NCBI RefSeq assembly: GCF_030272615.1 | Contig: NC_081410.1 | Location: 573,325,241-573,389,240, forward strand | Source of the DNA: Cryptomeria japonica | Taxonomy: Eukaryota; Streptophyta; Pinopsida; Cupressales; Cupressaceae | Length of the DNA: 64,000 nucleotides | Direction of reading: 5' to 3' | Shown here: in pieces, positions 56,230-64,000 of the stretch | How the letters are laid out: the number at the start of each line of letters is the position of its first letter | Numbering within the stretch: position 1 is the first letter of the stretch | Translations under genes and position numbers: made by a program | Notes under the pieces: model-generated | What the model was told of the DNA's origin: nothing | Databases searched by the model: none | What the model saw: only the letters and a program-made list of their open reading frames with translations

Positions 56230-57800
56230 TGTTTTGGTAGTTGATTCCCTTTTTGCAAAAGCTTCTAAGTGTGAGTCCAGTAAGACCAAACTATTGTATC
56301 TTGGACATGTCATTGGGAATGGTGGAGTGAAGGCACATAGAGAGAAGATTCAGGCTATACTTGATTGGCCACCAACAAAGAATTTGTCACAATTGAGGGG
56401 CTTCATTGGTTTATGCACATACTATAGGAGGTTTGTGAAAGTATTTTGTTCCTGAATCACCCCCTTGATAGATTTGACCAAGAAGGATTCATTTTTTGGA
56501 TGGATGAGTCTCGAGGGATCATCTTAAGAAGGTAACGAGTACTTGTCCTATTTTGGCTTTATCAGATTTATCAAAACCTTTTGTGCTTGAGTGGGATGCA
56601 TACGATATTGGTATTGAGGGAGTTATAATGCAAGACAAGCATCCCATTGCTTATTAGAGCCAAAAAAAGAGGTTCTCTACATATAATAAGGAGATGTTGG
56701 CAATCATGCATGCACTTGAAAAAAAATTCCCATATCTTGTGGGATGCAAGTTTGTAGTGAGGACTGGCCATAATAGCCTCAAGTATTTTATGGAGAAAAA
56801 AAGATTGAATGAAAGACAACAACATTGGGTAAGCAAGCTATAAGGGTATGAATTGGATATTGAATTTGTCAAGGGGAAAAATAATATTTTTGTTGATGCA
56901 TTGTCTAGAAATCTTACATTTTGAACATTCATTTTCATAAATTATCACCACTTGGAAGGATCACATATTAGCATAATATGAAAAAAAATCACCATGCTTG
57001 TCATATTTTAGATGGTAAAATTGATGATGGGAGGTATAAGGTTCTTAATGATATCATCTATTAAAAAGATAAAATCTATGCAATGCTCAAAAGTGAGTTT
57101 AAACACAGAATTCATTCTATTGTTCACAACAATTAGCTTGTTGGTCACTCTGGTTATCTAAAGACATACAAGTGTACAATCATGAAGATTTTCATGGAAC
57201 AGTATTAAGGATGATGTTCTTAAGAATGTGAGATAATTTCTAGAGTGCAAAAGAAAGGCTAAAGTTTCTTTTCCAACAGGGTTGCTACAACCACTCCCTA
57301 TTGCTAATCAGAAGTGTGAGGAAATATCAATGGATTTAATTATGAGCTTGTCTAAGAAAAATAGTAAGGATTGTATATTTTTTGTGGTGAACAGACTTAC
57401 AAAATATGCTCATTATATTCCTATGTCTTTAAAATTCAAAGCACCATAAGTTTTTGTTCTATTTTTTGAGCAAGTTTTCAAACTTCAGGGAGTGCCAAAG
57501 AGGATTTTAAGTGGCAAAGCCCACATATTCATCAAGACTTTTTGGCAAGAATTAATGAAGTTGGTTGGAATGGAACTTGATCATAGCACTAGTTATCATC
57601 CTCAAATGGATGGTCAAACTAAAATTATAAACAATTGGCTTGAAGAGTAATTGAGGAACTATGTTTCACATTAGCAAAAAGAATGAGCAAAATGGTTACA
57701 TTTGGTAGGATTTTCTTTGCATTGGCATGAATCCTTTCAAAGCTTCATATGGTTATGAAGCTTCTACATTTATGAATTTGGTATTTTCTGATTCTAGAGC
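56230..57800 (+). pseudogene. E6b RT end, RNase H and integrase, right of E7
   Basis: It resumes E6 with 'LLYLGHVIGNGGVKAHREK' (56290-56345) and 'LRGFIGLCTYYRRFVK' (56390-56440). RNase H follows near 56575-56920 ('KFVVRTGHNSLKYFMEKK', 'FVKGKNNIFVDALSRN'), then integrase ('ISMDLIMSLSKK' near 57330, 'HPQMDGQTKI' near 57600 with Glu changed to Lys). Its first 183 bases repeat 43966-44148. Many stops and indels. Confidence 0.78.
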
Positions 57801-58848
57801 TCCAAAATTTGTTTAGTGGGCTAGAGAAAATCAAGATATCCTCAAAGCACTCAAGGAGTATATTCAAAATTGCAGAGGAACAATATAAGGAATATATTGA
57901 TTTCCATCGAGTCGAGAGGTCTTTTGAGGTGAGATATTTGGTATTTATTTTTGATAAAGATAAACAAGTTTTACATGGACCCGAAACCAAAAGTTTTACA
58001 AAAGCTGGCCATCAGCCAAATAGACATAAACCAACAACAAAACATGGGAGCACCCCAAAATAAACATGAAAGCAAAAGAGACACAGATAGCAAAACAAAA
58101 GCACTCAATTAAGAGAGTGCACTAGCTCCTTGTTCTTATGGATGGTAATCTTATTGATTTCCTCCAGCTCCTACATAATGAATCTAGAGGTGCCCTTATT
58201 GCTGCTCCTGCTTCTGGCCCTGGAACTAGGGCCTGTGGTTTTGTTGTCTCCAACAACCATGTCTTCACCTCCAAGATCTTTCTATGGTTCACTGTGAATG
58301 GATTTGTACTCCACAACCATGACATTGATCTTTTCAAGCCCCTCTATACTATTATTCATGGCCTCCTTGCTTATGTCGACCAAGTTCTTGAGGTTTTCCT
58401 TTATCTCTGCCATAGACTATTCCACCTTTTCAATTCTTTTTTTTTTCAACCTTATAGGAAGATAAGTGGATTGGAAAAGCTTAAACCCAGATTTAATGGG
58501 CATTTCAAGCTGACAAAGAGAATTTGTAAGGTGGCATATGAGTTGGAGTTGTCATCTAACAATAAGATTCATAATGTATTCCATGTGTTATGCCTCAAAA
58601 AGGCACTTGTACAACATGTCAAACCTTCCATGTAATTGCATCCCATGGATAAAGAGGGTAAATTGATACTTATTCTAGAAACAATTTTACAAGTAGGGTA
58701 TAAAATATAAAGGAATAAAATAATTTCTCAATACCTTATCAAATGGAAGAACTTGCCCTTAGAGGATGTAAAATGGGAAGGAGAGGAAATTCTTAAGCAT
58801 CATAGTCTTCAAACGTTAGAGGACAAGCATTATTTGGGTGTGGATTAT
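57801..58848 (+). pseudogene. E6b integrase C-terminus and chromodomain, split by an insertion
   Basis: 'SKHSRSIFKIAEEQYKEYID' to 'RYLVFIF' is cut at about 57950. The frame resumes at about 58447 with 'FQPYRKISGLEKLKPRFNGH' and 'NNKIHNVFHVLCLKKALVQH'. The chromodomain-like tail ('ISQYLIKWKNLPLEDVKWE') is near 58725-58780. In E6a the same two parts are contiguous, which shows the intervening 490 bp is an insertion. Confidence 0.78.
57950..58446 (-). mobile_element. About 490-bp insertion in E6b, possible retroposed fragment
   Basis: Absent from E6a. On the minus strand it holds a short open stretch ('MAEIKENLKNLVDISKEAMN') followed by non-coding sequence ending 'ttatctttatcaaaaa', with A-rich sequence at that end and another A-run (complement of 58437-58446) at the other. 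This would fit a 5'-truncated LINE or a retroposed transcript, but I recognise no LINE motif. Confidence 0.4.
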
Positions 58849-59955
58849 TGTAATGTTTCCAAGTAAAATCATGATGCTTAGCAACACTTTGGTTGTCCTT
58901 TCCTTGTATTACCCAAGAGGAAGAGAGCATAGAGAATCATTGGGTAAGATATGGATTCCTTGGCTTGTTCTTATTTCTAATTTTTATTCGAGTACACATC
59001 TTTTGATGCAACTTAAGTGAACTTAAGTTATTTTGAGTTGGTCACTATTTTTGGGAAATTTTACGTGATGCTTGGACAAGGGACTTAAGTTGTCTCCTCT
59101 TTTATGTACTTAAGTGACTTAATTAAAATATGTGACAAAATTCAAGGTGGGCACCCAACTTCAAGAGTTCTTTATTGGTGCACATTTTAGGTTTTTTTTT
59201 TGGTCCTTGGATTAAGAGGTGGACTATCAAGGGTGGAGATTGATTCATCTTTTTAGAAGTTGTTAAAAAACACCCCAAGGGCTTATTTGACCATGATGTG
59301 ATGAAGATTGTTATTTAGTGATGTTGCATCTTGGCTTGGGGATTGAAACCCTTAAGTATCCCTGATTTTGATGAGACATACAAGCTCTCCCTAGATGGAA
59401 GGGTGTGTTTCGGTGGAAGAACTCAGGTTTGTGAAACCCTAGCAAATTATTATTTCTGGGCTATAACTACTCATCAAGTTTGGAGACCAAATTGGAGGAG
59501 AATCTCAGTATTGAAGACTTAGACCTAGAATCATCTACAATTGCAAACCATTAATTTCTAAGCACTTTGTGGATGGCTACTAAAAAGCACATAAGATAGA
59601 CCTAGCATTGACTATTTTCAAAGCTTAGAGAAACTTTTAGGGTTGGCTAGGGTTTGAAAATAATTCTCAACTAGTTTGAGGTATTTTTGGTATTGAAATC
59701 TACATATTTATCTCTAATTTTTTCTCAAAAGTTTAAAGAAAGACAAAGCTTTTTAGTTTTGAAAATTTAGGGTAGTAATGAAGGGTTTTTTTGTATTTTC
59801 CTAAGCTCATAAATATTTTAATTTCTATATTTTTTGGCTACACAAATCAGATCTAAAATCTGATCAAAATTTTGGGTTTGAAATGAATGTAGCAAATAAG
59901 TTTCTAGATTTTTTGCTCTAGTTTGCAACAAAAAATTCTTTTTTTAGCACCCTAT
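58849..59955 (+). repeat. E6 3' LTR
   Basis: It starts TGTAATGTTTCCAAG and ends near 'ttttagcaccctatttagg'. About 1.1 kb; pairs with 42581-43690 and, in part, 37148-37901. The three copies make a tandem LTR array. Confidence 0.85.
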
Positions 59956-61700
59956 TTAGGAATATTACATAGACAAATTCCAACCCACCAAATTGAGGAA
60001 TCCCCCATCATGTATTATGAATGGAAAGTCTTCTTTATCCTAGATCAAATTAAGACATCAAGACAAACCCATAACTAATAAGTAAAAGTTATAGAAATTA
60101 AAAATATATATAGGTATTTACAACTTATTCACATCAAATCTGGTGGGCATTACAAATTGAAGATGATGCATGAATGGAATATTATTTGGAATTTCCTCCC
60201 TTTTGTTGTTTATATGAATCTTTGCAAGAAATAAAAGAATTTGAAGCCTTGGGAAAATATTAGTTGAATAGGAATAAATTTGTTTTCTTTAGTTGTTTCT
60301 AGTAATCTTTACCCATTACAAGGAATAATATTATTCGACACATTGAACCAATATTTACAGCCAAATATAGAGTATTGAGAGAAAGAATAATATTTTTTTT
60401 ACATTTAGAGCGGATTGCAATACTCCTTAGAATCAATCTAGGAAGATTTGTCTCTTGTTATTGTGTCACTATACCCAAATCACAAGTCTTAGTGCTAAAT
60501 AAAGCCAAAATCAATATTGGTAAAACTGAAAGATAAAGCCTCAGATTTACAGTAATGTTTAGAGTCAGATCCATAAAAGGCCTTCGCATATCCAAACTCT
60601 AGGATGCACTAATACATAGGATACCCTCATACACTATAATTTCTATATTAATGCATCTTAAAAGACTAGATAGTTATTTCTCAAGTGACTTGTCATGCAA
60701 AATTTCTTGAGATTTCTATTTATGATAGGCTTGTACTAAATTTATTTTGAAAATACTTGAATATATATTGTACGCCATTGTAGACCCAATGGTAGGCTAC
60801 TAGCAATTGAACCTTGGTGTGCAATAGGTACGTTGAAGAGGTCTAGAAGGTCAATCAAAGAAAATTTGGCCTATATTTTTGCATACATTTGTTTAGTGCA
60901 TGAGATTAATTGCTAAGGCATTTAGAAAATGATGGTGTTTATGCAACAAAGGTTTCCAGTGAGAAGTGATAGGGTTAAATCAACTACGTATCCACTTATA
61001 GGGATCCAAACACACTTGAGATAAAACCTTTAAATAAGGAAGATACCCAATGATGCTATAGGAAGAGCTTGCAAGAAAGAAATAAACACAAATGGAGGAA
61101 GAGTGTGAGAGAGAGATTTGATAAAAATAGTAGAATAAAAAAATAGAAATGAAGATGAAGATGGATATAAGGAGCAATATGAAGAGGAGAGGGAGAGAGA
61201 AATAAATCAAGATGGAAGACATAAATATATTTAATATTTAATTATAAATATATTTTATTACAAAATTATAATATGGTTATTTATTATCATATATTATATT
61301 TTTATAATATATATTTAATGATATTTTTATTTTATATAATAAAATCTTTAGATATTTATCTTTATTATTTCTTTATATAAAATTAAATATATAATATAAT
61401 ATAAACTATATTAATATTTAGCAAACATATTGTATTTAAACTATATTAATTCACTAATCACATCATTACCATTTCAAATGAAAACCTAGCCAACTATTTT
61501 AAAAAAATATAATATAAACATTAAAGTTAAAAATCTTTTCACAAGGTGAATTTAATCGCTTTTACATAAAAATTTCTTCTTACATATACTTTTACTAAGC
61601 ATACTCGAAACCTCAAATATGAATGCCAAATAAAAGTAAAAAATCCAGAACAAAAAATCTGGCACAGAAAAATGACAAGTAATGATAAATTGATCGGTGG
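59956..61700. other. AT-rich intergenic DNA between E6 and the bHLH gene
   Basis: No recognisable gene or element. 61130-61205 is a purine-rich run (gaagatgaagatgg ... gagagggagagag), which creates a spurious minus-strand frame. 61205-61440 is almost pure A/T. Nothing else is seen. Confidence 0.55.
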
Positions 61701-62289
61701 AAGTTATTTTCGCTTAAAACAGATCTTTCGTATGGCGTGATAGTGATGTGTTAGTCAATCGCAATCGTCAATCACAATCATTTATGCACGCGTGTTAGTT
61801 AATCCGTACTGCTGTTTTGAAACCAGAATAGACACGTCCTCAAAGATGTAGACGATACATATTCATTCGTTTCGAAAGATGTACAGTCAATGAGGAGGAA
61901 CAATCAACAGAGGAAATAGATTGGATCGTCTTCCATCGGTTTTAATGAATTTTGAACATTCGATTTTCTTCGGCGTAATAAAACAGCTTGTTTTTTTGGG
62001 GTTTTTTAATATCGGTCCGGTTTCAAACGCGACTGCCCGCGCACGCATGTATCAAGTCAAATAATGATTGTATTTTTATATGTCCCGAGTCCCGACTGCT
62101 GCTCGCCTGTCAGATGGGAAAAAACATCGTACAATAAAAATCATTGCCACGTAATCAAGCATGCGGAGATTATACTTATTTTTCAAATGATTGCAGGGTT
62201 AAAAATACCATTTTAAGGTATAATAAAGGCCGGCGTTAGCTTTGAGATTGTGTAGTGGCCTCTCTGTTTTGCACTGTGAGTGATTTCAA
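61700..62289 (+). promoter_or_regulatory. Probable promoter and 5' leader of the bHLH gene
   Basis: Base composition changes here: CpG becomes frequent. A TATA-like tataataaa lies at 62219-62227, about 63 bases before the start codon, which leaves a leader of about 30-40 bases. Upstream there are a palindromic cacgcgtg (61787-61794), two 'gtcaatc' words near 61754 and 61768, and 'gccacgtaa' near 62146, any of which could bind regulators. No experimental support; site calls are inference. Confidence 0.5.
62219..62227 (+). promoter_or_regulatory. TATA-like box of the bHLH gene
   Basis: tataataaa, followed by a GC-rich 'ggccggcg'. Distance to the ATG at 62290 is consistent with a short plant 5' leader. 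Confidence 0.5.
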
Positions 62290-63465
62290 ATGGAGTGTTG
62301 GCTTCACAACCAGAGGTCCATCAATGGTGAAAGAAACATTGAGATGGGCTCCTTTGCTGAGAGAGAGGCTGTGCTCAAGGCACAACTGCTCGGCAGCTTC
62401 GAATGTTACCCGCATTTGGAGCAGCGATTTTGGCCATGCGACCAGCTGCTTCTAAACCATGAGGACCTTTATGGTGCTGGTCAGAACAGTACAGCGGTTT
62501 CGAGCTGGGAACCGGATGGAGCTTTTAACCTTGGCACCAGCAATTTTAATGGAGAGGAGTCGCAGCAGTTAGGGTTTGAGTCCGGGAGCCTCCCGATTCA
62601 AATGCAAGGGTTCAACAATTTTCCGTTCGTTTCTTCAGATGAAGATTATGGCTTTGCGCAGCTCAACTTCCCAGCCTGGCAGACTCAGCCAAGCGGTCAA
62701 AGAACAGCTTCCGCCGAGCTGCCGAGGAACAGCTCCTTTTATACGCTGGAAGACGTGATGAAGAAGCTCCCCCGCGTTGATCCTCTGTTTATTCCTAGCC
62801 CACCGATGAGCCTCAGTGTTCCTCCTTCCTCGCAGTTTTCTTCTGATACGAGCTTGTCTTCAAGCCAATCGTTTTCCGGTAGGGTTTCATGCCCGCCGCC
62901 GCCGTTAAAGCCAAGCGAGGCGGAGACAAGGCATTTGAATCAGCTGATACCGTTGCAGACCTGCCGTAAGCCGCCGTATGCTTCCGTAGTGCCACAGAGC
63001 GTCGCGGCTCGTCAAAGGAGAAGCAAAATCCGTGAAAAGATGTGTTCTTTGGAGAAACTGATACCTCAGGGTTCGAAACTCGACACGGCCAGAATGCTGG
63101 ATGAGGCGATCAAGTATCTCAAATTCCTGCAAGCACAATTTGATGTTTTGGAATCCATGCCTCCCGTCGATTCCGAGCCACATCTGAAGTCAAACCCTAA
63201 GATTGCCGTTGATAATGTCAATATTTATCTGAAGGCAAATTTTAATGGCCGAAATGCTTTGGCGATGCAGAGATCAGGTTCTGCTTCTGCTTCACCAAAG
63301 AAGCTATCTACTGGCCAGATGCTTCACAGCTTACTGAGTTCGTCTAGAATTCAAAAGAAGCTCTTCAGCGCGGGAAAAGTCATCGTTACGGTGCAGCAGA
63401 AGGAAATGCTTGCATCTAAACGGCCTGATCTAGCAGGTGATTTTTCCAATTTTTTCTTCGACTAA
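62290..63465 (+). CDS. bHLH transcription factor with atypical basic region
   Basis: A single uninterrupted frame of 391 codons, ATG to TAA, without introns. The bHLH domain covers residues about 235-288: basic region PQSVAARQRRSKIREK, helix 1 'MCSLEKLIP', loop 'QGSKLDTAR', helix 2 'MLDEAIKYLKFLQAQFDVLE'. The QSVAARxRR basic motif is shared with plant group VIII-type bHLHs (HEC, IND, bHLH87) and bHLH52/53-like proteins; the glutamate normally contacting the E-box is Ala, so DNA specificity may differ. 'YTLEDVMKKLPRVDPLFIPS' (151-170) and Ser/Pro-rich 165-206 are outside the domain. It would act in the nucleus as a dimer. The next ATG in frame is at codon 19. The exact subgroup and target are not determined. 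Confidence 0.9.
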   Translation: MECWLHNQRSINGERNIEMGSFAEREAVLKAQLLGSFECYPHLEQRFWPCDQLLLNHEDLYGAGQNSTAVSSWEPDGAFNLGTSNFNGEESQQLGFESGSLPIQMQGFNNFPFVSSDEDYGFAQLNFPAWQTQPSGQRTASAELPRNSSFYTLEDVMKKLPRVDPLFIPSPPMSLSVPPSSQFSSDTSLSSSQSFSGRVSCPPPPLKPSEAETRHLNQLIPLQTCRKPPYASVVPQSVAARQRRSKIREKMCSLEKLIPQGSKLDTARMLDEAIKYLKFLQAQFDVLESMPPVDSEPHLKSNPKIAVDNVNIYLKANFNGRNALAMQRSGSASASPKKLSTGQMLHSLLSSSRIQKKLFSAGKVIVTVQQKEMLASKRPDLAGDFSNFFFD

Positions 63466-63469
63466 TAAA
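63464..63469 (+). terminator. Candidate polyadenylation signal of the bHLH gene
   Basis: aataaa overlaps the stop codon. It is probably too close to be the only signal; plant signals are loose and no better one stands out downstream. Confidence 0.25.
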
Positions 63470-64000
63470 TATTTAAGCTTCTTATTTTTTTTGCATTGCT
63501 CCTCTGAAATTGGTCAGGAGCTTCATATTGTAATGTCGGCACTGTAACGCTTCTCGTACGTACCTAGAGGTGTGAAGTTTCGTCCGTCGCCTATTTTGAA
63601 AATTTGGCAGAACAAAATTTTGTTTTTGGAAAATGCTGCGCAAATTTTCCTGGATTAGAAATCTGCAACTGCAATAATCAGTTTGAATTAAATTGTCAAC
63701 GTATTCTATCGACGAATATTTAAAAAACATACTGTAGTTGTTTGGATATTTACTTTTCATGTCAATAATCTTTTTCAGATGTATAACAACGAAGACACCT
63801 CGGAAATGATGTGTAAGAATGAAGCCACCTTGGAAATTGACAATTGAAATACTTTTATTGAAGAGGCGAGATTCTTTTAAACTACAAATTTGTTACAGAG
63901 ATCATGCTCTATTCTGAATGCACTATCCTAGGGTTTGATTTGAGACATTATAAAAAAAGTCTTGGATAGGCAAGAATCCTCTTTTGGCCTTTTTCTCTAT
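63470..64000. other. 3' flank of the bHLH gene
   Basis: No second gene recognised. A minus-strand frame of 92 codons at 63482-63760 has no motif. CpG-containing composition continues to about 63.8 kb. Confidence 0.5.

Noticed and set aside
58138-58635. 165-codon frame that looks like a gene
   Set aside because: It is a chance fusion of the unknown 490-bp insertion with the E6b integrase tail; the E6a comparison shows the join.
60980-61222. Membrane-like minus-strand frame
   Set aside because: Produced by the purine-rich run at 61130-61205 read in reverse; no start context or homology.
1-64000. CRISPR arrays, tRNA or rRNA genes, bacterial operons
   Set aside because: No regularly spaced identical repeats, no cloverleaf with A/B boxes and no ribosomal motif was found; the genes and elements are those of a plant nucleus.

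Overview
The window looks like nuclear DNA from a large-genome seed plant; a gymnosperm is plausible but not proven by anything here. It is AT-rich, contains almost no CpG outside its right end, and consists mostly of old, broken LTR retrotransposons inserted into one another. There is one convincing host gene, an intact intronless bHLH transcription factor at 62290-63465 (+). I saw no rRNA, tRNA, CRISPR array or prokaryotic feature.

Layout, using element names made up for this annotation. E1 (1555-6402 + and 8633-9981 -) is a Ty3/gypsy chromovirus-type element whose 3' part, together with its flanking DNA, has been inverted; the inverted flank holds a degenerate telomere-like repeat (7741-8600). 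E2 (10657-25243 -) is a second Ty3/gypsy element with 1.5 kb LTRs. E3 (14799-22386 -) is a third Ty3/gypsy element inserted exactly in the protease active-site codons of E2. E4 (26111-30688 -) is a relative of E1 that has lost reverse transcriptase and RNase H. 31813-37147 is a mosaic of short repeats and LTR pieces, including the 5' LTR and primer-binding site of an otherwise missing element (E5).

E6 (37148-44148 and 56230-59955 +) is a tandem LTR-internal-LTR-internal-LTR array of another chromovirus-type family. Its second internal copy is interrupted by E7, the 3' part of a sirevirus-like Ty1/copia element (44149-46760 and 55820-56229 -). E7 is in turn interrupted by E8, a Tat-type Ty3/gypsy element (about 46770-55819 +) with an antisense plant-mobile-domain (PMD) pseudogene downstream of pol.

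59956-61700 is unassigned AT-rich DNA. At about 61.7 kb composition changes to CpG-containing, higher-GC DNA, which carries the bHLH promoter and gene. The retroelements are not expected to work together: every coding region carries stops, frameshifts or large deletions. Their value is as a record of nested insertion, inversion, unequal recombination and repeated loss of reverse transcriptase.
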